From assembly GCA_003254925.1 (NCBI GenBank), contig QANZ01055900.1, positions 171,608-235,607 on the forward strand: a stretch of 64,000 nucleotides of DNA. The letters run 5' to 3'. Position numbers and translations under genes: made by a program. A model generated the notes under the pieces. The model worked only from the letters and a program-made list of their open reading frames with translations, was not told the DNA's origin and did no database searches. How positions within the stretch are numbered: the first letter of the stretch is position 1; each line of letters begins with the position of its first letter. This document shows, piece after piece, positions 1-10,213 of this stretch. Source of the DNA: Chamaecrista fasciculata. Taxonomy: Eukaryota; Streptophyta; Magnoliopsida; Fabales; Fabaceae.

Positions 1-294
1 TAGGTTTCCTAGGCATATACTAGAAAGAATAATAATAGAAGAAAGTAAAGACTAAATTAAATTAAATAAAATAAAAAATAGACTCAAAAAAATTAAACAA
101 ATAATAAAAGACTCAAAACAAAAACAAGACTAAAATAAAAAAAAATCGACTTAAAAAAAATAAAGACTCAAAATTCGCAAATAATTAAAAACAAAGACTC
201 AAAAAGAAAAGGACTCAAAAAGAAAAAGACTCAAAAACAAATCACAATTTTCTTAGGAACTCAAGAAACAGTTCCCCGGCAACGGCGCCAAAAC
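1..294 (+). mobile_element. Internal 3' end of a non-autonomous LTR retrotransposon
   Basis: This is an A-rich stretch with repeated 'gactcaaaa' words. It ends in the motif CCCCGGCAACGGCGCCAAAA (274-293), which in many plant genomes sits directly before the 3' LTR of long LTR elements of probable Ty3/gypsy origin. No open frame is visible. The rest of the element lies left of the window. The family assignment is from recall and is inferred. Confidence 0.5.
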
Positions 295-1724
295 TTGACC
301 GGACACCCGTCGTAAGGTGTCCAGCGAGCAATAATGCAAATCAAGTTTAATTTATACTCGAGCCTCGCAAGTATAAACTATATTTATTAAAATAGTATAG
401 ATGCTAATCCCAAGGTCGAACTCTCGCGGAACTCAATGTGATGAGGCTAAGAGAATTGTGACGAAGGCTATAACTTCTATTCTTGAGGGTTGTCACGATT
501 TAATAAGATCTTAATGAGTCAAAACAATACTTGAGAGAAAACCCTAGAGATGGACAATCATAGTTCGTTCATCATAAAGATTAGATAATGAATATGCATT
601 TACTTTTCTATGTTAGAACATGTATTTAAACTATAAACACAATCAATCAAACAATAGAGAGGATACAAGATTAGGATAGGTAACTCATCCATGACTGGAT
701 TCATGAGCTATTTTCCAAAGCTCTTCGGGACAATTTATATTGTTGTCACATTGGAACAATAAACAAATATATGTATATATATATATATCAATGACGATCC
801 TAATTATGCAAACAAGTTATTGTAAACCACTCTTTAGCAAACCCTAAAGAGCTACTTTAACGAAATATGATCTACGACTTATATATAACAAACTTTAACA
901 ATAACACTTGAAAGAGTTAGTCATACCTCATAAATGCAACATCAACATCTGGACTTTACAACGAAGCATGGTGAACTCAAGTCACATGCTTGAGGCATTC
1001 CTCAAGTATCTACCTAATTAGTTACTCATGCTCTAATATGAGAACTTTTCTATTCTAAAGAGAGAATTGGAACGATCTGGAGTAAATTGGTGCTTTGAAC
1101 GTAGAATGACGACCTCTATTTATAGTGTTGAGTAGTGTGCTTGATCCACAAGTCAAGGGAAGATTTTTGCCTCTAGGCCGTGGGCTGCGCCGGCGGCCCA
1201 ATACGAAGGCGCAGCGAAATATCTGCGATATTTCGATTATATCTTCGTATCTTGAATCATAGCCGTGCAAAACATACTCTACTGCTTCAGAATATTCTGA
1301 GCCGCGAGATTTCTCATTTTGAGCCGCTGGCCCAAAGAGACGGCACAGACTCAATCTCTTTTGAAGCTTATTTGCTGACGTCATGTTCTGGAATATTGTT
1401 GCGCCGTGTGAATCACCGAATCTGGGCCGGTGGCCCACATGGCGGCGCAAGGATTATCTTGTGCTCAATGTGATCTTCTGGAATATTCTGATATTTCCCT
1501 CTTGGTTTGACCCTGTTTGGATATCTGAAACACTGAATAAACCATTAAGTAGCACCTATTTATAAAGTATAATAAATAACGCTAATTAACTCATTTTATC
1601 CACTTTATTCCACCATACCTTAGTGTTTCCCTTAGCATATTAATTGGTCTAATTCTAATATATTATTATTATTATAAACATACCAAAAGAAGGCCAAATA
1701 ACTTGTTTACTTTTGGGCTGATCA
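295..1724 (+). mobile_element. 3' LTR of a gypsy-like element, inserted in a copia element
   Basis: The LTR starts TGACCGGACACCCGTCG right after the GGCAACGGCGCC motif. It appears to end near TGATCA, where copia pol reading (ITPVARLE) begins at once. Length (about 1.4 kb) and layout resemble the LTR at 19082-20384. It contains a GC-rich patch (1170-1460) with short ORFs that look spurious. The exact end is uncertain by some tens of bases. Confidence 0.5.
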
Positions 1725-3019
1725 CCCCTGTTGCTCGATTAGAAACGGTAAGATTAATAATCTCTATGGCTGCTCAACATAAGTGGAGGATTTATCAAAT
1801 GGATGTTAAATCAGCCTTTTTAAATGGAACTTTATAAGAAGAAGTTTATATTGAACAACCAATGGGTTATGTTGTAAAAGGCCAAGAAGATAAAGTGTTG
1901 AGGTTAAAGAAGGCCTTATATGGTTTAAAACAAGCACCACGTGCTTGGAATAGTAGAATTGATAAATATTTTCAAGCTAATGGGTTTTTAAAATGCCAAC
2001 ATGAGCATGCCTTGTATGTGAAGACAAACAAAAATGGAGATATGTTGTTTGTATGCTTGTATGTGGATGATCTTATTTTCACAAGCAATAATCCAAAGAT
2101 GTTTGAAGACTTCAAGAAAGCAATGACAAGAGAATTCGAAATGACGGACATTGGCCTCATGTCCTACTACCTTGGGATTGAGGTAAAGCAAATGGAGGAA
2201 GGCATCTTCATATCACAAGAAAGCTATGCTAGAGAAGTCCTTAAAAAGTTTGGCATGGAGAATTGCAAGCCAATCGACACTCCAGTCAATTGTGGAACGA
2301 AGTTGTCAAAGTTTGAGGAAGGAGAATTGGTCGATGCGACTCTATTCAAGAGCTTGGTTGGAAGTCTAAGGTACTTAACATGCACTAGAACAGACATTTT
2401 ATTTGGTGTAGGTCTTGTAAGTCGTTATATGGAAGCTCCAACAATGTCTCACTTGAAGTCGGCCAAGAGAATTCTTTGATACATCAAGGGGACCATTGAG
2501 TTTGGTCTATACTACTCAACTTCCAATAACTTCAAGCTTATTGGCTATAGTGATTCCGATTGGGCTGGTGACGTGGATGATCGCAAAAGTACAACTGGAT
2601 TTCTATTCTACATGGGGGAGACAACATTCACTTGGAGTTCCAAGAAACAACCTACAGTCACTCTTTCTACATGTGAAGCAGAATATGTTGCTGCAAACTC
2701 ATGTGTTCATGCTATTTGGCTCCGAAATTTATTGGATGAACTACACAAGCCTCAAGAGGATGCAACAGAGATTTATGTTGACAACAAGTCGGCCTTAGAA
2801 CTTGCGAAGAATCCAGTATTTCATGATCGAAGCAAACACATTGACACGCGCTATCACTACATAAGAGAATGCATTGCAAGAAAGGAGATTCAAGTGAAGT
2901 ATGCGAAGTCACAAGACCAAGTAGCTGACATCCTTACCAAGCCACTCAAGCAAGAAGATTTTGAGAGACTTAGAAGTATGCTAGGTTTCACCAAAATCAA
3001 GTTTAAGGGGGGATGTTAG
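1722..3019 (+). pseudogene. Ty1/copia pol remnant (reverse transcriptase + RNase H)
   Basis: One continuous reading frame encodes the C-terminal half of a copia polyprotein. In order come the RT start (TPVARLETVR, then WRIYQMDVKSAFLNG), ALYGLKQAPRAW, the catalytic YVDDL at 2060-2074, the SDSDWAGD and LSTCEAEYVA signatures of RNase H, and the closing ADILTKPL. Two in-frame stops break it, TAA at 1835-1837 and TGA at 2477-2479. Gag, protease and integrase are absent. The 5' edge coincides with the end of the LTR at 295-1724, so the missing half may lie beyond that insertion, outside the window. It is a decayed element with no expected activity. Confidence 0.93.
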
Positions 3020-3364
3020 AAATAAACTTGATTTTGGCCCAATACTAATTAATAGCTTACATTTAGGCCCAAGAAGTTTATGTTTTGAGTCACTTGAACT
3101 TAGCCCATATTCTAGATTAGTCCCTAATCTAGAATTATCGATTGTCTATAATTCTCTATAGTCTAGAATTGTCTACTTAGAATTGTGTGGAAAGTTGTGG
3201 TTATGAGAGAGCCTAGAACTCTCCATTGAGTCCTATAAATAGGGGATGAGTCTCAGTGTTGTATCAAGCCACAAGTAGTAAATCCACTTCCATTTAGAAA
3301 AGCTTTCTCCCAAATTCTCTTCTTCCTCTCAAATATTCTACTCTCCTCACTAACCTTCCTCAAC
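3014..3364 (+). mobile_element. 3' LTR of the copia remnant
   Basis: The purine tract AAGTTTAAGGGGGGA (polypurine tract) ends at 3013 and is followed by TGTTAGAAATAAACTTG, a typical copia LTR start. A TATA-like CTATAAATAGGGG lies near 3233. The LTR probably ends at CCTCAACA (about 3364). No target duplication can be read because the 5' LTR is not in the window. Confidence 0.8.
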
Positions 3365-3429
3365 ATTATTTTACCAAATCATCCAAAACACAAATTAGCT
3401 CACCATTGCTTCCAACGCATCATAGATCC

Positions 3430-3537
3430 GCTTACAACTACTTCGAGCGCGACAATCTCGACATCTTCAGTGGCAGAGGTCCCTGCCTCAACTCGCCGGT
3501 CTGCGCCGTCAACATCATGTCTGACGGCTCCGCTCCG
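3430..3537 (+). pseudogene. PLAT/LH2-domain protein fragment
   Basis: The plus-strand frame reads AYNYFERDNLDIFSG, then RGPCLNSPVCAVN and SDGS. This is the signature block of plant PLAT domain-containing proteins (PLAT1/2/3 type, small stress-associated lipid-binding proteins): YFERGNLDIFSG..PCL.SPVCALN.TSDGSG. Only about 36 residues survive. The downstream HHGWYVNYVEVT part expected for the family is replaced by unrelated sequence and a GA repeat. It starts about 65 bp after the copia LTR, so the element may have landed in or beside a PLAT gene copy. The family match is from recall. Confidence 0.7.
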
Positions 3538-3647
3538 ATGGCGTTGAAGATGAGTTCGTGGCGGAGGGTGATGGTCATGTTGCCAGAGAAGACGATCCAG
3601 AGAGGTTCGTCTTGGATTTTCCTGCGACGGCGTGTTGAGGACCAGTT

Positions 3648-3648
<1 letters not shown>

Positions 3649-3691
<43 letters not shown>
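3649..3691. repeat. (GA)n microsatellite
   Basis: An almost uninterrupted GA dinucleotide run. It explains the RERERE and SLSLSL peptides that translate from this spot. Confidence 0.95.
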
Positions 3692-3695
<4 letters not shown>

Positions 3696-3764
3696 CATCG
3701 AGAGAGAGGGGGAGAGAAAGTGAAGGATGAAATGTCATTTATTACCACAAAACTTTTCTTTTTT

Positions 3765-3945
3765 TGCGTCAAAGTGCTCTCATACAAATAAGGAGTCAAA
3801 CGCATAAAAATTAATAGCTAGGGTCTTAAAATAGTAGTTTAGCCAAAATTTCTATCAAATTTTGGACGAAAATATACCTCAGGACCCTTTTTGTTAACGG
3901 AGCAAACCACAAGGACCCTATCTGAAACTTTTTAAACCACAGGTA
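3765..3945. repeat. Dispersed repeat, copy 1
   Basis: The text from 'caaataaggagtcaaacgca' to 'aaccacaaggaccctatctg' recurs with moderate divergence at 60475-60680. The pattern is typical of transposon end sequence. The family is not identified. Confidence 0.7.
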
Positions 3946-4262
3946 GGGATGATCATGGGTAGGGTATGGATAGGGTACTATGATACCCGGACCCGTATGT
4001 GAGCGGGTATCAAAACTTATCCCCATACCCATACCCGCTGGGTAGTCTAATCCCCATACCCGGACCTAGATCTAGAAAAATTTTAAAATAAACTATTTTT
4101 TCTTAATATCAAATTTATATTCATCCAACTTTTACATGTATAACTACTAAAAGTGAAAAAAAATAAATCATAAATGTAAATACATTAATAAAATGTTTCA
4201 ACATTTATAAAAATTTTAATATTTTTTCAATAAAAAGTGTTAAAGTATTATATTTTTTTAGG
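3946..4262. repeat. Low-complexity 'gggtatggg' repeat and AT-rich filler
   Basis: Short GGGTA/TACCC words (3950-4065) are followed by an AT-rich stretch. Related wording (acccatacccatagggta) returns at 5640-5680, suggesting two sides of one composite repeat. No gene is seen. Confidence 0.5.
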
Positions 4263-4480
4263 GTAAAATGCAGTTTGGTACCCTGTGGTTAGGGGCGGTT
4301 CCACTTTGGTACCCTGAAAGAAAAATTTTTACATTTTAGTGCCCGATAGTTTACTCTGTTAACGAATTGATCCCTTGAGCTTGATTTCCGTCTGCATTTG
4401 ACGGACGGAAAACATGCACGTGAGAGGCACATGTCTGATTTAAATACCAAAATACTTTCATTCTTGCCATTTGAAACCTT
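4263..4480. repeat. 'ggtaccctgtggtt' repeat end
   Basis: It begins GGTAAAATGCAGTTTGGTACCC and repeats 'ttggtaccctg'. The same family recurs at 24698-24830, in inverted sense at 22680-22805, and in decayed form at 47105-47170 and 51600-51710. These look like ends of one transposon family. The element body is not delimited here. Confidence 0.55.
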
Positions 4481-4715
4481 AAAGTCGCCCCATTCCTCCA
4501 AATTCTCTCAAATTTAAACCTTCATCTACCTCTAGCGACAAAGACCCTGAAAACGAAGAATCTTGATTTCTATTCAAGAATTCGCCTTTATATTTGCCAA
4601 ATCTCACTGACAATTTTGATTAATTCCTCTCTGAATTCCAGCGATTTCGATTTCTGCGAGTTATCAGAGTTTTGTTTTATTTTTTTTAGGGTTCGATCTC
4701 TGGTGATATTAACTG

Positions 4716-4874
4716 ATGCCAGAGATCGAACGTGCGGCGGCGGCGGCGAGCAACAACAACGCCTTGTTCGGAAGGCTTCTTGGCTGTGGGGCCTTCGCGA
4801 AGGTCTATTTCGCTCGGAATGTTGAGAACGGCCAGAGTGTTGCCATTAAGCTTGGAGATTTAGTTTTCATATGA
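4716..4874 (+). pseudogene. Captured N-terminus of a CBL-interacting protein kinase (CIPK/SnRK3)
   Basis: An ATG at 4716 opens a 52-codon frame reading [19 protein letters not shown], then [26 protein letters not shown], and a stop at 4872-4874. This is the start of a CIPK kinase domain: the glycine-rich loop GCGAFAKV and the ATP-binding lysine in VAIK are present. The usual KYELGK-type segment before the loop is shortened, and everything after the lysine is lost. About 220 bp of 5' UTR-like sequence precedes it. It lies between repeat ends, so it is probably a transposon-captured gene fragment. It cannot be a working kinase. Confidence 0.85.
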
Positions 4875-4972
4875 ATTAGTTCTTCTCTGAGATGATGATC
4901 ATGTGATTCATTGTCACTCGAGAATCGAATAGTTTTGGATAAATTTGTTAATAGTTTTCAGAAGAGAGATCT

Positions 4973-5390
4973 TAGGCTATGTTTGGGAGTTTTAGTGAGG
5001 ATGGAGAGGAGAAGACATTAATGGACACTAACAGAGTGGAGTGGAAAGGATATTAATGGACTGAGTAGATATGTTGTTTGGGAGTTTTTAGTGAGGACAG
5101 GAATGGACACATGATAATCTTGTCATAAATTAATAATATTTGAATTAACTTTATACATTTTGGTCCCTGAATTTGTACTAAATAATATTAGGGTTTAGAA
5201 AGATCAATAATATTAATAAAATCATGGGGTATAATTGCCTTAAAATTTTTAAAATTGTCATCTCCATCCTTGGCACCCCAATTTGGGGGGCCAGCAAAAA
5301 TTAGATTTTGGGGTGCCAAGGGGTGCTTTGGAGGCACCCCTTCTCCATTCCTCTCCCCCCTCAAAAAATATCCAAACAACAATTTTCTGG
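4973..5390. mobile_element. MITE-like element with TGTTTGGGAG ends
   Basis: It begins GGCTATGTTTGGGAGTTTT (with a partial second copy at 5072) and closes near TATCCAAACAACAATTTT, the inverted counterpart. Inside is a GC-richer hairpin of 'ttggcaccccaa/ttggggtgcc' words (5270-5345). There are no coding domains. The ends are imperfect, so the superfamily is left open. Confidence 0.5.
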
Positions 5391-5756
5391 CTAATTTAGT
5401 TTTTTCCCATTTTTTTTAATTTGAATGTTTATTAAAAATATTATATAATTTAGTCTTTTAATTATTGTAATTTAAAATTATATAATTTTAGAAACATTAA
5501 CAAAAAAAATCTTAAAACTATCCGATATTATATAGAGATGATTCAACTTTAATGGAAAAAAGTAAATTAGTAATTTGGTTATTTTTTTTTCCACAACGAA
5601 AATAAATCTAGAGTACCACCATACTCGGACCCAAAAGATGGGTCCGGGTCCAGACCCATACCCATAGGGTAAATTTCAAGGTCCCTATCCCTAACCACGG
5701 GGACCCTATCTGAAAATTGGTCAAACTACCGAGACCTTTTATGTAATTTATTCTAA
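5391..5756. other. AT-rich intergenic stretch with repeat debris
   Basis: AT-rich sequence, then 'ggaccctatctgaaaatt' (5700-5718), which echoes 3912-3930. No gene seen. Confidence 0.6.
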
Positions 5757-7451
5757 TAAGAAACACAAAAATACATCCATCACTACCATCATCTTCTTTA
5801 GATAAAGTGGGTGCTCCTTCCATGTTTCTTCGTTATGTTAATGAAAACTCTGTAAAAATACTTGCTTCTATGTAAAACTCTTCTATTTAAAACTCCATTC
5901 ACAAAAGTGCCAACAACAACTACTTATTTGTAATCCCACGACACAATCGCACTCCTTTATTCCAAGTCCCATCACACATAGTTCTGAACATCATGGTGGG
6001 TTTATATATTTTTGGCCAAAATGTGAATTTAGTCTTGTAATTTTGCTCCGGTTCCCAAATCAGTCCTATAACTTTTTTTGTCTCAAATTTGGTCCTGTAT
6101 CTTTGTTCTAGGTCCTAAATCAGTCCTATATCTTTTTTTGTCTCAGTTTTGGTCCCATATGTTTTGAAAACCTACTACCGTTAGTCCTCCATCTATTTTA
6201 AATTATAATTTAATCCTGAAAACTTCAAGCCCCTTTTACTTTAGTCCCTGACTATCAAAATGAAAGTTAAAAAGCATCCCTGAAGATTCTCAAACCTTAC
6301 ATCTTGGTCCCTAATCCATGAATTCTTCATGAAATGGAATAGAAATGCAAAAAACAAAAAAACACAAATTAAAAGCAAATGACAAAGAGACCAAAACTGA
6401 AAACGCAGAAAATTTAAAACCCACTAGAAAACGTACTGAAATCGCCGAGAAACTCAAAAACTCATCCAAAATCCCCAATCCTCACTGAAATCTCACTCAA
6501 ATAATCGCCATCAAATGCTTTAAGAAAGAATTTTCGAAAATCCAAACTTTTGAGGAGGAAGGTGATATAAGATTCCTTTACATTTGGTGATTCCGAGAGA
6601 GAAGTTCTGAAATCCCTTACATTTCTTCTATCACCTCCCTCCTCAAAAGTTTGGATTTCCGAATATTCTTTCTTAAAGCATTTCAGGGCGATTATTTGAG
6701 TGAGATTTCAGTGAGAATTGGCGTTTTTGGATGAGTTCTTGAGTTTCTCGGCGATTTCCGTACGTTTTCCGTCGAGTTTGGGGTATTTTTTTGTGGGGTT
6801 TAAATTTTTTGCGTTTTTAGTTTTGATCCCTCTGTCATTTGCTTTAATTTGTATTGTTTTTGCATTTCTATTCCATTTCATGAAGAATTCATGGATTAGG
6901 GACCAAGATGTAAGGTTTGAGAATTTTCAAGGATTCTATTTCACTTTCATTTTGATAGTCAGAGACTAAAGTGAAAGAGACTTGAAGTTTTAAGGACTAA
7001 ACTGTAATTTAAAATAGACGAAGGACTAACGGTGAGAGGTTTTCAAAACATATGGGACCAAAATTAAGACAAAAAAAAGATATAGGACTGATTTGGGACC
7101 TAGAGCAAAGAATGGGACCAAATTTGAAACAAAAGAAGTTATAGGACTGATTTGGGAACTAGAGGAAACTTACAGGATCAAATTCGTACTTTGGCCTATA
7201 TTTTTTTTAATACAATATTTACGATGAAGATTACAAGTTATATGCTCTCTATAAAGATTATCTTCAATCAAAGGCAGTCTAGAGACAAGATTACTTCACA
7301 GTGATGAATGTGCATTTTTTTATCTTTGCAAGTACAGAAGTGTATGATTATGATTTGAGTGGTAAGAAAGAAATAAAACTTGAGAATGTTTGTGATTTAT
7401 TCTAATACCATACGTTCATGTGGTATTGGTTCTACAAAATTAAGAGTATAA
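5757..7451 (+). pseudogene. F-box/FBA gene remnant split by a foldback transposon
   Basis: The left part (5757-6004) matches the start of the FBA region of gene 6 closely ('gataaagtgggtgctcct', 'catcatggtgggtttatat'). The right part (about 7206-7451) carries 'gatgaagattacaagttata' and the C-terminal 'tatgattatgatttgagtgg', ending in TAA. The F-box and first exon are missing. A stop follows 'cttgcttcta'. An internal deletion joins 'cagtctag' near 7278 to 'cacagtgatgaatg' near 7298. The 1183 bp element at 6014-7196 sits between the halves with an exact 9 bp target duplication. Non-functional. Confidence 0.9.
6014..7196. mobile_element. Foldback (long inverted repeat) element, Mutator-like, 9 bp target duplication
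   Basis: The ends are GGCCAAAATGTGAATTT on the left and the complement of GGCCAAAGTACGAATTTG on the right. The arms (about 6014-6570 and 6640-7196) are near-complementary over some 550 bp, leaving a short loop. TATATTTTT is duplicated exactly at 6005-6013 and 7197-7205. A 9 bp duplication points to Mutator-like transposition. No transposase is encoded. The left-arm text 'tcagtcctat...tttggtcc' resembles the smaller elements at 9337 and 30064. Confidence 0.88.
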
Positions 7452-7700
7452 TCATCTTTTAATAATTATTAATTAGTATATGAAGGAAGAAGAACAATTT
7501 AGATGGTACTTTAGTTAAATTTCTAGTTTTTTAATTTTTTTTCTTCAGGAAAACAAATATTGTATTTTCTTGGTGTCCTTTTTAAGTTTTTTTTTTCTTT
7601 TTTTTTCTTTTTTTTTTTTTTTACTTTTTGATATGTTGTACCAAAATGTAAAGTTATCAACTTTTTGGGGTTTGATGAATATAATATTATTTAAAAAAAC
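7452..7700 (+). repeat. Conserved F-box 3' flank block
   Basis: The string 'aattattaattagtatatgaagg' followed by 'taaatttctagttttt', 'gttgtaccaaaatgtaaagtt' and 'ggtttgatgaatat' is found downstream of every F-box copy here. The flanks were therefore duplicated with the genes. It probably holds the 3' UTR and termination region. Confidence 0.8.
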
Positions 7701-8030
7701 TTGAGGTTGCTCTTTAAAAAAACATTTGGCTTGATAGAAACAAGTTTATCTCTCAAAAATCGTCCCCTACTTGTACACATTATATTCCTATCTTCACTTC
7801 ATGGGAGAAACAAGATACAAATTATATCAAGTTTAATACATATGGTTTTTCTAAGAATAATCTGATAAAAATAAAAAAGAAAATAAACTTTTAAATTACT
7901 CAAATCGCACCACCCAAACCAATATTGTTTTTGTTTGGTTTGATTTGGGGCCTGGATCCCATCCAAAACATTTGGTTTTTGTTTTTGTTATTGGCTCTTA
8001 AAATTATTTTTACTTTAATTTTTTTCTCAA
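7701..8030. other. Intergenic, nothing recognised
   Basis: AT-rich sequence without ORFs, repeats or signals that I can support, apart from 'tttggtttgatttggggcc' near 7938. Confidence 0.5.
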
Positions 8031-8580
8031 ATTATGCGATTAGTTTCATTTTGGTCTTCAAACTATTTTTTGCTCTATTCTTTTTGTCCAAAAAATAAAC
8101 TTCATAGTCTATCACTTTTTTTTGGTTATTCAATTTCAGAAATAGATTTATTTTCTACGGCCCCGAGTTATAATTTACATATTTTAAGGACTAATTCATT
8201 AGATCGATATAAAGTTATGGATCAATTGTACGCTTCCAATAATTTCCATGTTATGTTCATTATGGTACCATCATCTCATTTGAAATGGATCTAAAGCCAT
8301 CATCCAAAAATTTATCATTAGCACAAATTTCAAGATCATTTCATTTTCATATCATTCCATTTAAACCACAAACAAACACCTATCGTTTCATTTCATTATT
8401 TCATACCATTTCTATCCTATATAATTTTAAAAAATTCATCAACCTACTTCAACCAACCATAATCATTATATACTTTTTTTTTTTTATATAATTTCACATC
8501 TTATTTAACATTATTTTCTCTCAAATCATCCAAACATCAATCCATCATTTAATCACATTACACTACTCCATCATTACATC
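8031..8580. repeat. Dispersed repeat related to the Harbinger-like element at 32742-34615
   Basis: Phrases such as 'cattttggtcttcaaactatt', 'accatttctatcc' and 'ccacaaacaaacacctatc' align in order with 34030-34450. It is probably a decayed relative of that element's right part. No coding capacity. Confidence 0.6.
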
Positions 8581-8587
8581 TCCAAAC

Positions 8588-8870
8588 TTTACACCAATTG
8601 TCAATTTCGTCCCCAAACTTTTTTTGTTGTCAATTTCGTCTCTAATGTTTTATATTTTGATCAATTTTATCCTTTGACTAACTTCTTTCAATAAATTAAC
8701 GACTTATTGTATTCTATTTTTCATTCTAAGTTAGGATTTTACTTTATTTTTCTAACAATTTTACATTATATATCATTAGCCACGTTAATATTTGGCTAAA
8801 GCAAGAATAAATGATAAAGTTGACAAAAATGTAAAACATTGAGAAAAAAATTGACAAAAAAAAAAAAAAA
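8588..8870. mobile_element. Small inverted-repeat element ('caatttcgtcc' family)
   Basis: The left arm 'gtcaatttcgtccccaaac' and 'ttttgatcaattttatcc' is answered on the right by 'aaagttgacaaaaatgtaaaa'. A better preserved relative lies at 21247-21717. Ends not fixed exactly. Confidence 0.5.
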
Positions 8871-9015
8871 GCAAAATAGAATTTGGGCCTCTTAGGATGG
8901 CTAAGCATAGATGCTCAGAGAAAATATGAAAAAGTTTTTTACTCAACAAGGATGTGATACACAAAAAATTTTGAATATGTGCTAACCCTTAAGAATGACA
9001 TAAGATGCGCTTAGA

Positions 9016-9109
9016 GAACACCCTCAAATAATTATCATACACACATAAGATGCTCTCCGATCCATAAATGCTAAGATTTATTTTAGATGAAAATTATTTG
9101 AGGGTGTTC
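9016..9109. repeat. Perfect 18 bp inverted repeat (hairpin)
   Basis: GAACACCCTCAAATAATT (9016-9033) is the exact complement of 9092-9109, with a 58 nt loop. It may be the core of a decayed MITE. No promoter or gene is adjacent. Confidence 0.7.
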
Positions 9110-9336
9110 AAACTCAATTATGGCCAAGTGAAAAAATGTAATCCAATTGTCCCTTCGGGGATATCCGATAAAATTGCAAGAAATATAATCTAATCCAATT
9201 CAAATTAATAGAAATCAATTAAAATTGATTACTTAATTGGATTGATTAGATGATAATATTTTACCTTTAATTAAAGTGATTTGATTATCAAATAATATTG
9301 GTTGTAATCTAAATTGAGTCAATCTAATTAATTAAA

Positions 9337-9676
9337 GGCTTAAGTGCACTTTTGGTCCCCTAGCTTTCGCAAAGGTTTCAATTTGGTCCCCTAACTTTTT
9401 TTGCTGCAATTTTGGTCCCCAAACTTTCGCAAAAGTCTCAGTTTGGTCCCCTAACTTTTTTTGTTGCAATTTTGGTCCCCTAACTTTTGAAAACGTCTCA
9501 CCGTTGGTCCCTTAACTTTCGGAAAAGTCTCAATTTTGGTCCCCAAACTTGGGACCAAAAGGGGACCAATGGTGAGACGTTTTCAAAAGTTAGGGGACCA
9601 AAATTGCAACAAAAAAAGTTAGGGGACCAAATTGAGACCTTTGCGAAAGTTAAGGGACCAAAAGTGCACTTAAGCC
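9337..9676. mobile_element. 340 bp MITE, 9 bp target duplication
   Basis: The termini are GGCTTAAGTGCACTTTTGGT and its near-exact complement at 9657-9676. TTAATTAAA is duplicated exactly at 9328-9336 and 9677-9685. The arms consist of repeated 'ttggtcccctaacttt' words. The 9 bp duplication and GGC...GCC ends link it to 6014-7196 and 30064-30500. Confidence 0.92.
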
Positions 9677-9685
9677 TTAATTAAA

Positions 9686-10151
9686 TTTAAAAATTCTTAA
9701 TTAAGTATTTTATATATAAATAGTTAATATTTAAATCTTATCATATTCTCTTTTATTTTATAGATTTTTTAAAAATAATTTTAAAATTAAATATATAAAT
9801 ATAATTACCTATGCAACAGGGTGTAAATTCTTTTTTTTTTGGCCCACACAGGCCAGCGTGTAAATTCTTGAAAATTATAAGAGACCAAAGATATATCTTT
9901 GTCAAAAAAAAAAGATATATATTTTTTTGGCCATTAAGAGACCAAAGATATTGGAAATACAAATAGAAAGAAACATATCATATAAGCCTTTTTTTTATTA
10001 TTATTATTTTGGACGAAATCATATATAACCCTAAAATCATGGACATTTGGAGATTCTTCTTTTGAATTTGAAATGAGTACTGATTTTTTAAACTGATTAT
10101 TATATTATACCGTTATTACTATTATTATTTATTATTAGGGTTTGCAAAGGG
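9686..10151. other. Upstream region of F-box gene 1
   Basis: AT-rich. From about 10030 ('cctaaaatcatggacatttggagattcttctttt') it matches the leaders of gene 3 (30723-30770) and gene 7 (60910-60950), defining a shared upstream block. Confidence 0.7.
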
Positions 10152-10158
10152 TATTTAA
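10152..10158 (+). promoter_or_regulatory. Putative TATA element of F-box gene 1
   Basis: TATTTAA lies 56 bp upstream of the chosen ATG, inside the leader block shared with genes 3 and 7 (there 'gtttgcaaagagtacccc'). The call rests on position and AT composition only. Confidence 0.35.
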
Positions 10159-10213
10159 GCTCTTCATTCATAACCGTCTGGGGTTAAGATCCTTCGTTTC
10201 TGCTGCTACGACA

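Noticed and set aside
1055-1565. Overlapping ORFs in a GC-rich patch
   Set aside because: They lie inside an LTR, overlap on both strands and show no domain.
3400-3738. ORFs on both strands with RERERE or SLSLSL runs
   Set aside because: Produced by the GA microsatellite; only the short PLAT-like block in the plus frame has recognisable content.
6718-6969. 83 aa hydrophobic ORF
   Set aside because: It lies within one arm of the foldback element and is mirrored by the other arm; no protein family is recognisable.
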